A stretch of DNA of 64,000 bases from Argyresthia goedartella. Taxonomy: Eukaryota > Arthropoda > Insecta > Lepidoptera > Argyresthiidae. A program made the position numbers and the translations under genes. The DNA is taken from the NCBI GenBank assembly GCA_949825045.1, contig OX463806.1:43052208-43116207 (forward strand), written 5' to 3'. Position 1 is the first letter of the stretch; the number at the start of each line of letters is the position of its first letter. The notes under the pieces were generated by a model. The model was not told where the DNA came from and did not search any database. It saw only the letters and a list, made by a program, of their open reading frames with translations. Shown piece after piece: positions 11,961 to 23,440 of the stretch.

Positions 11961-12358
11961 GTATTTTTGAAGCATTAGAGCTAAATAAGTTTTTCTTCAA
12001 TTGTGTGGTCTAAAGCACACTCTTTATTTGTATAAAATCATTTGTATGGAACAAATTTAAGTAACACTATATTATTTTATTTTATTGCATTATTTTATTG
12101 TTTGTTTGTTTTATATTATTGTTTATATTATTGTTATATTTTTATTATTACTTTATTGTCGAAAACATTCAAATCACTGGACACGTTTGAATTCGTTGGC
12201 ATGGCTGCTCGCATGCAAAGCCTACAACTAAAAGTTTGACGGACACTCACCGTATTAATACAAGAAATATGAATCCTAGTTTAACCTCTAAATAAACGTC
12301 AAATCCACAAGTGTTTAAAAGGAGTTTATATATTGTAGTACGACCCTGCCGTGCCGTG

Positions 12359-12466
12359 TTACCACAAAAAATATTAAACAGCGTTTAACCTCAAAACAAA
12401 CGTCAAATCCCATACGTTGTTGTTTTTAAACAAGTGTTGAACAATTGTTTATTTTTTTGTGGTAAG
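12359..12466. repeat. Small foldback with TTACCACAAAAAA ends
   Basis: TTACCACAAAAAAT at the left is matched by the inverted TTTTTTTGTGGTAA at the right, and internal GTTTAA-type motifs are also inverted. Similar single ends occur near 18056 and 19832, so this is a dispersed non-autonomous family. Confidence 0.6.
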
Positions 12467-12670
12467 GCCTTCAATGTTGCAAACTCAAAGTCAGTGGCAA
12501 TCTGAATAATGGGAATTTCAGAAACAACATGCCGTTAATGATCATGATGTTATTTTAGTTTTCGTATACGTGCAATGAGGTGTAAAAGAGTGTTTTTTTG
12601 TATTTTTATAAAATTGACCTGACTTAAACATAAATAATGGCATTAAAAATATACCCTAGCATTTCAAATG

Positions 12671-12810
12671 AATTTCTAAAAATCAATCTGTGGGAGTTTC
12701 TACGCCCTTCTTCTCCCACAATGGTCGAATGTAGTGAAGGGCAAAAAATTATGTTTGCTAAGTATATGTAAATATCTACAGTAATAAAGAAATTTGACTT
12801 GACTTGACTT
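12671..12810 (+). mobile_element. LINE 3' end with (GACTT) tail
   Basis: This contains the family block AATCAATCTGTGGGAGTTTC...CCCACAATGGTCGAATGTAG and finishes CAGTAATAAAGAAATTTG followed by three GACTT units. It is 5'-truncated, as is normal for target-primed insertion. Confidence 0.85.
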
Positions 12811-12860
12811 AAAAAGCTATGAAATTATGAAGTACTAAAAATAGGCCAGTGAATAGACCA

Positions 12861-13285
12861 TGTCCGTCTTAAATCATGTCTTGGTATTAGGTAAATAAAG
12901 CCCATTATGGTGGGTGTATTGAAATGGAAATGGTTGCCATGGCGATGTTCTTGTTCTGAACCTAATCTGAATCGATAAAAACTCGATAAAATGGCGTATA
13001 TCAAACGATCCCCATACAAAGTCGCTCGATATATGGTGTTGATATAAAAATTGTTGTATGAGTGAAAGTTCACCCAGAGATAGTATAATGTCTATATTGT
13101 GATCTGCGGGGTTACCACAACATCTTATGCCAATTCAGATTAGGAACCTAACTTGATACGCAAAATAACCGTGACCGTCTTAAAACAAGTCTTGGTATTA
13201 GGTAAATAAAGACCATTGTGGCGAATTGGAATGGAAATGGTTGCCATGGTGATGTTGTTTTGAACCTAATTTGAATCGGAAAAAG
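12861..13285 (+). repeat. Duplicated ~120-bp segment
   Basis: 12861-12985 and 13169-13285 share GTCTTGGTATTAGGTAAATA, then GAAATGGTTGCCATGG and GAACCTAAT. An inverted TTCAGATTAGG occurs between them near 13132. A local duplication of repeat DNA is the simplest reading. Confidence 0.65.
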
Positions 13286-13734
13286 ATTGTGGTAACCACC
13301 CTGTGCGTTCCTGCCTACGTCCATTGCTTTGGTAAGACGGCGAGGTGATAAGCGGAACATACCTACTAGGCGGATTACAAAGGTGGATTTGAGATTAAGC
13401 TTAAGCTTAGGAACACGGATCCCCCCGACAATTCTCAGATTGGAAAATTAAGACAGGGAATTTGTTTTAGCACTGCAAGATCCGTGGTAGTCACAGACCA
13501 ATTTTATTCCGTGATTTTAAAATATAAATTACTTACCAAGCTGAAACAATAATATCTACAATAATTAGGTAGGATGATCTTAGTGTGCTAAGTTGGTTGT
13601 AGTTGTATTATTCGCGCGGTTGTTGGTATTATTCTCGCGATCGAGCGCGATAAGGATGCCGAGTGTGCATGATCAATCTGCACACGAATTTCTTACAAAA
13701 TTCTGCAACACAATTGCGAAGAAAAAAAAATGTT

Positions 13735-13785
13735 TAGTGCGAATCGGACTCGCGCACGAAGGGTTCCGTACCACCGTACAATGGT
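13735..13785 (+). repeat. End of the GGGTTCCGTAC dispersed repeat
   Basis: CGCACGAAGGGTTCCGTACCACCGTACAA matches the left end of the repeat at 20.5 kb. Only this end is recognisable here. Confidence 0.55.
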
Positions 13786-13999
13786 AGGGATGGTGTGGAG
13801 TGATCTTTGTAATCTCTGTAATCTTTGGCTAAAGCTCTTTATTCTGTATTTTTCATACTTAAGACTCTGTATTTTTGGAGATAAGTGGGGGAGGGAAAGG
13901 TTATTTTTCGCACTTTCAAAACTAAAAAGTAAGAATAAAAAAATTCAACAGTTTGTAACCAGCCCTTTTTAAAAATACCTTACAAAAACACCGTAACGA

Positions 14000-14245
14000 A
14001 CTATTGAACAAGCTAAACAACTGCAGAGCAATGATCAATGCTACAATGCCGGTCGAACATGCGGTTCCTGAACACATCAAAGAGAGCTTATGATATGTGT
14101 ATAGATAAACTAGTGTATGTAACTGTACATAATTAGGCATTAAAACTATATATAATTATGAAACTCGCCTCCGGCTCGTTTCATAAACCCACTATCGAGT
14201 TTTAATGCCCTCCATTATGTAGCAGTCACATAAACTACTATTAGC
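14000..14245. mobile_element. Short inverted-repeat element (MITE-like)
   Basis: GGCATTAAAACT near 14137 pairs with AGTTTTAATGCC near 14199, enclosing a smaller hairpin (ATGAAAC...GTTTCAT). The flanks, with ACAAGCTAAACAACTGCAGA on the left and TCCATTATGTAGCAGTCACA on the right, recur at 52377-52515, so it is a dispersed family. Confidence 0.7.
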
Positions 14246-16150
14246 GTACATTATTAAAAATTTCAATTAAAAAGCACTTACACCCGAGTGTAATAATTTA
14301 CTTTTCATCAGTAATGCGAAGAATTATTTTTTTCGTTAAAATTTTATTTCAAACATCCTTTTGAACAAGATTTGCGTCGCGCCCATATTCTTTTTTTTAA
14401 TGCGATTTTCTGACTGGCTTGTGTGATCTTTTAAAAATAAAACCAATTGAGTGTCTTGTTAGCGGTCTTGCCTGTTATGAGGTATTATCCCAAAAAACAA
14501 AGAAAGGAACCTCGTTCGATTTGCAAATTAACTAACCTCCCTGTGGGAAATCGCATTTACCTCCTGCGTATCGAGTTTTATACAACTTGTTTTCAGAGCA
14601 TTAGTAATGAAAATAGTAGATTTTGCAACACGGGTAAAATGGGGTTTATGACCGAGTAATATACACCGCTTTTCACTTCGATTGCGAGAAAATTAAACAA
14701 TGGCATAAAAATGATCGTAAAACAACAATCATAAAACAGAAACAAATTGCAAATAATGCTTCCCGCCAATTTTCTTTTTTTATTTCCTTTTTTATTTTCG
14801 ACATCTGACATTAGACTAAGTTACTTCATACTGCCAAGTCATTTAATGGTTCGATACGTTTTAAAACAATAATTGACATCTTTAGATAAATACTAGATAG
14901 TTTTAATAATTTATAGTAATAGAAAACACGAATGTGAAATTTATTAAAGCAAATCAGCTAAAATAACATAGAGCATCAAAGTGGCATTTTGAGCTGCATA
15001 CATCCAGCACAAACACGAACTTTGCGAGCTTGAGAAGTGAAATATTAGATTTCCTACCAGTTCACAAAGAAGCCTTTTCGAACGAGTTAGGTATACATAT
15101 AATTTTTCCGCCTGAGAACCCAAAATCAAGCGGCGAAGGTTCTATTTGAGGTTAGAAGGCGGAAAATTACGTTGCCGTCTCATTGTCTATAGGCCGCCCA
15201 AGTTTATATAGCTCTGAGCGAGCTGAGACCACACTTTCTCGCATAGGGTGAGGTGGGGTGCGAGAGAGAGATAACAAATTTGCAAGAACATTTCTTAGGT
15301 TTCTACATAAAATTAGAATCACATGTATAGTTAAGACATGGTTTAAAAGACAGATTGACCTAAGCCGTTGCGGATATATTTTGATATACATACGTGTTCC
15401 ATAATTGTGTACCTTTAGGTAGCATTCACTACACATATAATCTATCTAATCTCTCTTGATCTCATTGATACATGGGATCGCCTCGCTCTGATCCGCTCCG
15501 AGGTTATCATAAAGTTATGACCTAACAAACCTGACTTTAGTATGCGGACAAAAAGTGCCACTTCATTTGGTGAACATTTTAATATTTAGGAATCAAAACT
15601 TATATTCTTAAACAATATATTTGTTGCCGTATTAATATATGCTTTTGAAAATATCTATATTGACAGCAATTAGTTTGTAGTGTATCTTTTGCTCCAAGAA
15701 GGCTATCTATAGGATCACGTGATCACCGACCGAGGCCCCGATGACTAAAATGGACAACCATACTTGAAAATCAAATCATCAAAATCAAACTATTTCCGTG
15801 CATTTATTTACGATGCTATTATAGCGCGACTACGTAATTAAGATACCTTTCGTCATAGGACTGAGTATGGAGGGAGATATATTAATCGACTGGTCGTACT
15901 ATAGAAACACGTTCTATATCCGGCAAGCAAATTGTGACTTAACCAGGTGGCATCTGCCGACGAGGTCAACAAAACCAGAAATTATATGCCCTTACTGAAT
16001 GGAATGTGCTCTACCTATATATACATAGATCATCAACTATTTTGTTTGAAAAATTTAAGATGTTGTTGTTAAAGATCATTAATTGTGATGGAATCTCCTG
16101 TGGTTTTTTTACTTTACACTTTTCCGCACACTGAGTAACAGAAGCTTACT
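14246..16150. other. Anonymous stretch
   Basis: No gene or RNA is recognised. Short open frames at 14447-14659 and 15167-15436 lack motifs and exon signals. Composition is ordinary for this region. Confidence 0.4.
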
Positions 16151-16160
16151 GACTTATCAT

Positions 16161-16690
16161 ATAGGCTATCTTTTATCCCGAAAAACTATTACAGTTTACG
16201 TAGGTTGCCCATTAGATGAAATTTGGAACATATATAGCTTATAACGTGACTTCACATATAGGCAATCTTTTATCCCGAAAAACTATTACAGTTTACGTAG
16301 GTTGCCCATTAGATGAAATTTGGAACATATATAGCTTATAACGTGACTTCACATATAGGCTATCTTTTATCCCGAAAAACTATTACAGTTTACGTAGGTT
16401 GCCCATTAGATGAAATTTGGAACATATATAGCTTATAACGTGACTTCACATATAGGCAATCTTTTATCCCGAAAAACTATTACAGTTTACGTAGGTTGCC
16501 CATTAGATGAAATTTGGAACATATATAGCTTATACCGTGACTTCACATATAGGCTATCTTTTATCCCGAAAAACTATTACAGTTTACGTAGGTTGCCCAT
16601 TAGATGAAATTTGGAACATATATAGCTTATAACGTGACTTCACATATAGGCAATCTTTTATCCCGAAAAATAATTACTATTCCCGTAGGA
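16161..16690 (+). repeat. 97-bp tandem array, ~5.5 copies, with a 194-bp higher-order unit
   Basis: Units start (ATAGGC) at 16161, 16258, 16355, 16452, 16549 and 16646, exactly 97 bp apart. Each contains CTTTTATCCCGAAAAACTAT, CGTAGGTTGCCCATTAGATG and GGAACATATATAGCTTATA. Alternate units read GGCTATC and GGCAATC, so the array has grown as dimers. The last unit decays after CCCGAAAAATAATTA. Confidence 0.95.
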
Positions 16691-16999
16691 TGATCATCTT
16701 ACGAAAGCACGACCATGTGTCGGATTTTCGCAACCAATTGAAGTGGTTCCCAATCCGACAGCGAAGGAACCTTCATATTTTAGTTTTTCTTTTTTTAATC
16801 CTGCGCAATCCTGGTGCTCCAGAGCACCTGCGAAACCGTTTCGCGTATTAGCCACCTTCCTCAAGACCTCGTCGTGCTGGTGTCGCATCTAGGGAACTAG
16901 CCTGGCCAACACCATTTTCCTGATGAATTCTTACACAGTCCGTGCTGCGCAGACGTGGAACCTCCAGCCAGACTCTATCCGTGATAGTTGCAAACGAAA

Positions 17000-17098
17000 C
17001 ACCAGGGCAAACACTGCTGTAGCTTAGGCAAAGATTAGAGGGGGAGAGCGCAGCGAAACCCCCGAATAGTCTTCGTGTTAGGTTGACATGTAAGAACA
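17000..17098 (+). mobile_element. Half of a foldback MITE (family of 23707-23903)
   Basis: AACACTGCTGTAGCTTAGG near the left and TCTTCGTGTTAGGTTGACATG near the right match the inner foldback at 23.7-23.9 kb, including the GAGCGCAGCGAAACCCCC block. The second arm is missing. Confidence 0.65.
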
Positions 17099-17417
17099 AA
17101 ATAAACGTAAAATCTAAACCCTGTCGGTCTGGTTTACATTTTTCGATAGTTTACAAACTAACGCGTCAGTTTATAAACTAACGGTTTTGGAAATCTTACG
17201 CAACTTACTAGCTTTTAGCAGCGGTTAAACATCATATTCGGTTTTAAGTCATACTTTGGAACGTGCCAGTAAAGGCAGTACTTAATTATTTACTCCGATA
17301 GTAAGTAGATTTCTGGCTCTCCATACATTATCGTTTCTGTGCTACTCATAATACAAATAGTCGTGAAATAAAATTATTTACTTCCTCTTCTGGCACACTC
17401 CAAAGCAAGACGTAAAA

Positions 17418-17562
17418 CCGAATACCGCGCGCGCGCAGCCGCGGCAAAAGCTGGTGGATCATAAAATTGTGGCCGCACCGCTTTCGCACTCGCACTCGCA
17501 CTCGCAATATCGGGCTCGCGGTGCACTCCGCGGACCGGCCGGGCGAGCCCGCACGATGCACT
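17418..17562. other. CpG-rich patch in AT-rich DNA
   Basis: This stretch contains CGCGCGCGCGCAGCCGCGG, a run of about four CGCACT-type units, and CCGCGGACCGGCCGGGCG. It differs sharply from the flanks. It might be a promoter or 5' exon of an unrecognised transcript, or part of a foreign or repetitive insert. No coding motif supports a gene. Confidence 0.5.
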
Positions 17563-17685
17563 TATTTGAGGCCGTTAGTGCTGTTGTACCATGGAAGGCA
17601 ATTTGGGAATCAAAATTATGCGCGGGAAAAATAACACTACATTTTTGTATTTTTTTCCCTGAGTTGGGCGTAACTTTAGAAAACG

Positions 17686-17902
17686 AATGGCCGAGTCGGC
17701 AGTGACCCTGCCTACGAAGCCAAGGGTCCCGGGTTCGAGTCCAGGTGGGGGCAAATATTTGTTTGATGATAACGGATGTTTGTACCCTAGTCGTGGTTGT
17801 TTATCTATCTAAGTATAATATTTATCTATACAAGTATGTGTATCGATGTCTAGTACCCAAGATACAGGGAATCCTAGTTTGGGGCTAGATCAATGTGTGT
17901 AA
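17686..17902 (+). mobile_element. tRNA-derived SINE
   Basis: The head has an A-box-like TGGCCGAGTCGG (17688-17699) and a B-box GGTTCGAGTCC (17732-17742). A unique body follows, running through AAATATTTGTTTGATGATAA to CTAGTTTGGGGCTAGATCAATG. It is the sense partner of the antisense copy at 3.5-3.7 kb. Confidence 0.87.
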
Positions 17903-18427
17903 ATATATTATTTATACAGTTTTTTGCCTTATAGTTAACCATATGAATATAATGATTCTATCAAACTACAAAAAATAATAAAAACACAGTATTATCACTT
18001 GTTTAACTAAATCATCGTTAATCAGTAAACAAATGTTAAACAAGCTTCTAAATTTCGTTACCACAAAAAAGTGTATAGTGAGTATCTCACTAATGAACGG
18101 CTAAATCATTCAGTTAATTTCGTTCGTTCATCAATTAGCCTGTAAGGACTAAATTTCCAGTGCCATAAAACAAAACAAAAACAAAAAATCGTTCATCAGT
18201 TCCATTTTACGCGAATAACTGAGGAAAGGATAACTTTATGCTTTTAATTTCTAAAGACGTAAACACCTATTAGTAATAGTTTACTTTTTTACAGAAAAAT
18301 AGTTCATTTTAGAACATTTATCAAAAACGTTTAAAAATTAAGCTGCGAAACGGAAAGGAATACTTTACTGTGACTTGAAAGCTCGTCAGACAGTTTATTT
18401 GTACCCCTAGCTGCAGAGGCCTCTCGG

Positions 18428-18787
18428 TTGGTGAGTCAGGTCTCTGCGCCAGTCTCCAAGGTTTTGTGCCAACCGCATGCAGAGATATGCCTACTTGATA
18501 CTATCTTTGGGCAATGCCCCGGCTGGATGGCCGTATATTTCCGCTTGTACACCTCTATATTGCCTATTTCTTTGTTCCACCGTCAGTCATCCTGTCTAGC
18601 CAAGTGTCTCGCCCACCTCTACCTTAATATTTCGTATAAATTAATTGAAATATCCGCCATACATACTTCAAACACATATGGAAACTTTAAACTCACAAGT
18701 GTGATTGAAGATGAACATGAATTGTGGTGTAAATTTCAGATTGAAACATTAATAACGGTGAAAGAAAATCTATCAAGGAATTGGTGA
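18428..18787 (+). CDS. Unrecognised 119-codon open frame
   Basis: The frame starts MVSQVSAPVSKVLCQPH and ends in KENLSRNW. I do not recognise it. It contains several cysteines, a central hydrophobic stretch and no clear domain. A poly-A-like ATTAAA occurs near 18828. In this AT-rich setting a 119-codon frame can arise by chance, and no splice signals or neighbours support it. It could be an exon of an unknown gene or a chance frame. Confidence 0.15.
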   Translation: MVSQVSAPVSKVLCQPHAEICLLDTIFGQCPGWMAVYFRLYTSILPISLFHRQSSCLAKCLAHLYLNISYKLIEISAIHTSNTYGNFKLTSVIEDEHELWCKFQIETLITVKENLSRNW

Positions 18788-19248
18788 TTTAAAGAAATTG
18801 TGAAATAACATTGAATGTAACTTTTATTAAACAAATTTAAAATGTTGATATCAAAATGTTGTTTTATTACTGCTCCGCTGTATTTTCGTTCATTCCAGGG
18901 GGCCTTAATGAATAGAGCCAGCTTTTCACTTTGGCTTATAATCTAATATATAAAATAAATATTGCTGAATTTTAAATCAATTATCTAAGAAAGACTGGCA
19001 AGTAATATTTATTTCACAAATTGAGATGTTAATTTGTGTTTACAAGGGGCGAGTGCTGGCTGGTTTGGTGTTGGCCTTGTATAAACCTTGTATTGGCCTT
19101 ATAAAATCAAGCCAAGCCAGCGCTGGCTTCGAGTGATGGGGTGAATAGAACACCCATCTAGCTAGGTTTACATGAGGCCAGTAATGGCTGCCAGTCTCCT
19201 GCCGCCAGCGCCACTGGCTTCGTGTATTGGCATCTTAATACATAATAC

Positions 19249-19575
19249 TTAATACTCAATAGTGAAAAGCCGGCTAATCTCCTTTACATAATCGACTATT
19301 TCAGCCATCCTATCTCTTGCACCAGCTCGAGTTGCTTGACTGACTGGCCTGGATGTCTGAGTAGCTCTGAGGCAGATGAAACTTCTCCCATGATTTCTCG
19401 GGCCTGCGGCTTGTCTGGTTTCTATAGTGGATGGGCACACCACACATCTACTAATTGCACCCCATAATATAATAGGTACTCTGTCTCCCAGTAGTCTACC
19501 ACAAATTTCATCATTGGACGATACATAGCGTGAAGCTTTTTCGATACGGGGTGGCAGAGGCACAGCTGTGCCCAC
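19249..19575 (-). CDS. Unrecognised 108-codon frame in a GC-richer block
   Basis: The minus-strand frame reads MGTAVPLPPRIEKASRYV and ends EISRLFTIEY. The block 19030-19620 is GC-richer than its surroundings and contains repeated GCCAGC/GCTGGC words (19050-19220), so it may be the remains of a DNA transposon. I could not place it in a family. A host exon seems less likely because no splice sites stand out. Confidence 0.2.
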   Translation of the reverse strand: MGTAVPLPPRIEKASRYVSSNDEICGRLLGDRVPIILWGAISRCVVCPSTIETRQAAGPRNHGRSFICLRATQTSRPVSQATRAGARDRMAEIVDYVKEISRLFTIEY

Positions 19576-20483
19576 TTCTATATAATCAAGTCCATTTTGT
19601 ATGATGGGTATAGCCCATCGCCGCAGCTATGGAGGTTTCTTCACGACAAAACCTTGGACCTTAATGCAGTAAAAAGTGCTTTTTTGTAAATAAAACCAAC
19701 ACAGTTGAATAGCTGATCGATAATTCCGCCATCTTGACAGACAAGGCTCTGACTAAACAACCTTTCTCGGTTGCTTAAATTGATAACAAAGTTTATGCCG
19801 TGTCTATCCATAATGCAACGTTAAACACAGTTCTGTGGTAACGTTTTTTGTAAACATGTGATAAACAGTGGCTATTTTTTTTTTGTGTTAAGACGGAGAT
19901 GATAAAAATGTTTTATTATGAGACTAATATTTCTATAAATACGGCCCCAGGGTTCATGTTCGAAAATATAAAAGAAGTGAACCGCCATCATTGGAAAACC
20001 AGGGCAGAGCTGTGGCAACAAAATTAACTATACTGCAATTTTAATTTGAAACCAGAAATGTAAACAAACAGCGTCGTTTTCCAGTACAAAAAGTATAATA
20101 TCAATGTCAAAGTCAGCGGTTTTGTTCTAGAAAATGACAGTTGTTTGTTTTCATTTCTGGCCTTAAATCAAAAATCCCAGTATAGAGTTTCAGATCGTGC
20201 TAAAAATATTTAGCTCTGAATGAAATATGACCTCTCTCACTCACATCTCACTGAATCTCAGAAGCTCATTACAGAAAAAGTTGTCCAATTCTATTACTTC
20301 TTCCTATAATATATGACGTGGTAGCCTCATTAGAGGTTAATTTTGCCAATTTCAAGCTGCAAGAAGAAAAGCAACGAAGACTAGAAGAAGAAAATAAAAA
20401 CATTTAAGTTTTTCTGATCGAATCGATATGTCTCCGATTTGACTGTATGGATTATTTCGACACAAGGAATAAAAATGTAAGCC

Positions 20484-20804
20484 ACCTAGCGCACACGAAG
20501 GGTTCCGTACTATCGTACAAGACAAATAATAAAACAAAAAGAAAATAATATTATGGTCCGAACGTGGATTTGAACCCAGAACTCAAAAATAGCGGAAACG
20601 ATATCTAACCAATTGCGCCACCACAAACACGTAATAAGTCGTGAAATCTACTATCATATTTGAATCTTGATATAGTATAGCTCTCTACCTATCAATGTTT
20701 ATGAGATCAGCCGCAGACGGAAGGAAGGACAGACGGACTGACAGATAGGCGGGCTTAGTAATAGGCCCGTTTGGCGACCTTCGGTTACGGAACCCTAAAA
20801 AATG
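20484..20804 (-). mobile_element. Dispersed repeat with GGGTTCCGTAC ends and a tRNA-like core
   Basis: The left end ACGAAGGGTTCCGTACTAT and the right end GGTTACGGAACCCTAAAAA are inverted relative to each other. Within it, 20557-20632 on the minus strand looks like a tRNA: TGGCGCAATTGG fits an A box and GGGTTCAAATCC fits a B box, with partial acceptor pairing. A tract rich in AGACGGACTGACAGA follows. Related ends occur at 0.6, 13.7 and 63.6 kb. It is a tRNA-like repeat; a working tRNA gene is unlikely because the cloverleaf is poor. Confidence 0.65.
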
Positions 20805-21239
20805 CTAATCCAACTGTAATCCCCAAGCCGTTTCCCCTCAGATAAAAAGACACTCTTCGCCTTACTCTGTGGTTTGCCTGTAATCGAAATGTCAATTTAA
20901 CATACAACTGCATATATTTTTCTGTGGATTTGTATTAGTGAATAAGGAATCTGGGATGAAATACTATGAGGGTTTTTTTTTTCAAAATCCATAAATGGAT
21001 TTGAAAACATCCTTCCTTTTATTTCACTTGGCGCAGGATGAATGTGGTAAATATGGGTAGAGGATGCCTAAACTAACAAAATAAATTGTGCAGGACACCC
21101 TGTACTAACTTTCTCGCATGATGCTTTCGGGTTTGTTATTCAAATAATGGTTAGTTTGTGGATATTCGTGTGCAGGCTTTTAGGAGACGTTTTAAGAAGA
21201 TCTAAGATATATATATATATAAGATATAGATAAAGTATA

Positions 21240-21535
21240 CAGGGTCTAACAGAAAGGGAGTTACAAGCCGAAAGGTGGTTCTTAGGAACATCATTCTTAA
21301 CAATTTTTACAATGTAGCCCGCGTGATCAGAGCAGCTTTATTTTTCTTATCTCAATACATTTCGGACCTATCCTGCTCCCCTGGGTTATATGGTGGAGTT
21401 GAAAATAAAGTTGATCTGATCAAGTCGGTCCTGTACTAAAATTTGTTCAGAATGATGTCCCTAACAACCACCCACCATACAAAATAACTCCTTTCTACTT
21501 TAACCATGCCCCGCACTATGAGCTTATTCTAAGGT
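21240..21535. mobile_element. MITE of the ACAGGGT family
   Basis: It begins ACAGGGTCTAACAGAAAGGGAG and ends near ACTCCTTTCTACTTTAACC. Its core has an inverted pair, TGATCAGAGCAGCTTTATTTT against AAAATAAAGTTGATCTGATCA, and the flank ATCATTCTTAAC / GTTCAGAATGATG is also inverted. Relatives lie at 35.3-36.1, 55.35-55.6 and 62.19-62.42 kb. Confidence 0.75.
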
Positions 21536-21621
21536 ACGGGATTTAAGGCACTGTGTGCATATTGTATGGAAGCTACCATTTTTAGAGTTTTGCGTTGATA
21601 ACCGAGTATGCCATGTTATGG

Positions 21622-21947
21622 AACACGCTCAGCGCCAGTATATCTTTAATGATACACAATAGGGTGCTTTCTCACAGGCCAGTGTATACCGATATTTTTT
21701 TAGTATTTTTTTTAAAAAAAAACCCCATATTTTCTTTATTTTTTAAGATATTTACACCCCAAAAACACAGACACATTCTCCAGGGCCAACGCTTTTGAAT
21801 GCGCTACTAAAATGTATGAAACGGTGTATATTGTGGGATACACCGGCCCCCGAAGTCGGGCAGTGTGGTGTGTCATTAAGGATACACTGGCCTGTGACGA
21901 AGCACCCTATGGTGTATCATTAAAGATACACTGGCGCTGAGCGTGTT
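21622..21947. mobile_element. MITE with ~65-bp terminal inverted repeats
   Basis: The left end AACACGCTCAGCGCCAGTAT is mirrored by the right end ACTGGCGCTGAGCGTGTT, and pairing continues inwards through GATACACAATAGGGTGCTT and CACAGGCCAGTGTATAC with few mismatches. The short A/T-rich centre has no coding capacity. Confidence 0.88.
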
Positions 21948-22005
21948 AAGAGATATTATGACGAGAAGTTTGAAAAAAAATCGTTTGTCCCGTTTTTAAA
22001 TAAAC

Positions 22006-22036
22006 TCAATAAATATGTTTTAAACATATTTATTGA
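22006..22036. repeat. Perfect 15+1+15 palindrome
   Basis: TCAATAAATATGTTT is followed by one T and then its exact complement AAACATATTTATTGA. Confidence 0.9.
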
Positions 22037-22982
22037 ATTTACTTGATCCTTTAAATAATCAAGTTATCCAAAAACAAAAAAAATGGTCCTAGATATTTAC
22101 AAAATAACGCCCGATACAAAATTTCATCCGCCTTGGTTTAGCCTCAGAGCTGACAACGGAAAATAGCCATCCATACATAAATACATACATACACACGCAC
22201 ACACATATATATACAAATTTGTTTTTTTTTTCACTTTTTCGGACTACGTAAACGATATCTTTATAACGATAAGATATTAACGAACTTAGTCCGAATGACA
22301 TTTTGATGGGGATACGTTATCCGATAGATGTCGTTGCCATTGACATAATATTATCAGTATGAATACCTATATATCACTCCGTTTATTTAATTTTCCTAGT
22401 GATCACTTACTTATCGAAGAACTTACTGCAAACTATAATATGTAAAATCGTACGAAACGGTTTGAGATAAAAAAACTTTAAAAAAACTACTTCAATCAAA
22501 CGCTATAATTTTGATTAGCAACTAATTAAGCAATCGAATCTCATCCAATAAAGTTAAGTCATGCGCCCCGAGAGTAATACTATTAATGCCCGAGGTACTA
22601 TGAAAAATACTTAAATCGCTATAGGTGTCTTTAGTATTGAAACGGCCGATTATCACAGAAAAAAACCCATTAATTAGTCGATTGTTGAAAGTGGATGGAG
22701 GAACCAAGTGCACGTGGCGCCACCTATAGGCGGCCGACCACATTGAGAACTTCTTTTTTGAAGCCTGTTAACAAGTTAAGACTAGCGGAGCTACTTATTT
22801 GCCTTACTTATGTTGTCTGACATCATAGGTCATAGAGACGAACAAAAATCAGCCTTTTACATTTATATTTGTTTTTTTTTTCAATATTTTCCCACAAAAC
22901 CGGCCAGTTCATAATAATGACTGTCAAAGAAGCAAGAGCTCTGATAGGTAGATATATGGCATTTCAATAAAACTTATATTAT

Positions 22983-23157
22983 ACTAGCTTCCTTCTGGTG
23001 CAGTCGGATAAAAGTATCCTATATGTTAATCAACCTTATAAACTATCACTGTGCTGAATTTCATTCAAATCCGTTCAGCCATTTTAGCGTGATTGAGGCA
23101 CAAACACCCAAACATCGCTACCTTCACATTTATAACATTAGTTGGATATTAATATTA
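22983..23157 (+). mobile_element. RTE-type LINE 3'-end fragment
   Basis: The order ACTAGCTTCC...GCAGTCGGATAAAAGTATCC, GCTGAATTTCATTCAAATCCG, TTCAGCCATTTTAGCGTGA, then CAAACACCCAAACATC and a TTATAACATTAGTTGGAT end is the form I know for the 3' ends of RTE elements in Lepidoptera. The rest of the element is missing. Confidence 0.75.
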
Positions 23158-23440
23158 TATATCATATTAGAATTATTGCAAGGGCATAATCAGCCTCTCG
23201 GGCCTTTAATCATCTACCTATATGTATACACCTATAAAAACGTTTAACCTGACTGCTTTATGCAATTTTATGAAAATAATAGTTGTGTCGATATTTGGAA
23301 AATTTTTAACGCAGGTAATACCGCAGGGCACAGCTCACATGTATGTAAGTAAAGATGCTGTTCGATGCCATTGAAGAGTTCGTTGTTGTTGCCTGACAAA
23401 CTATACACATGGCGAGCATTACCTAATTTGACATATATGT

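Noticed and set aside
16161..16690. CRISPR-like array
   Set aside because: Units are contiguous 97-bp repeats without unique spacers, and the genome is eukaryotic.
20557..20632. Functional tRNA gene on the minus strand
   Set aside because: A and B boxes fit, but stem pairing is poor and the sequence sits in a dispersed repeat.
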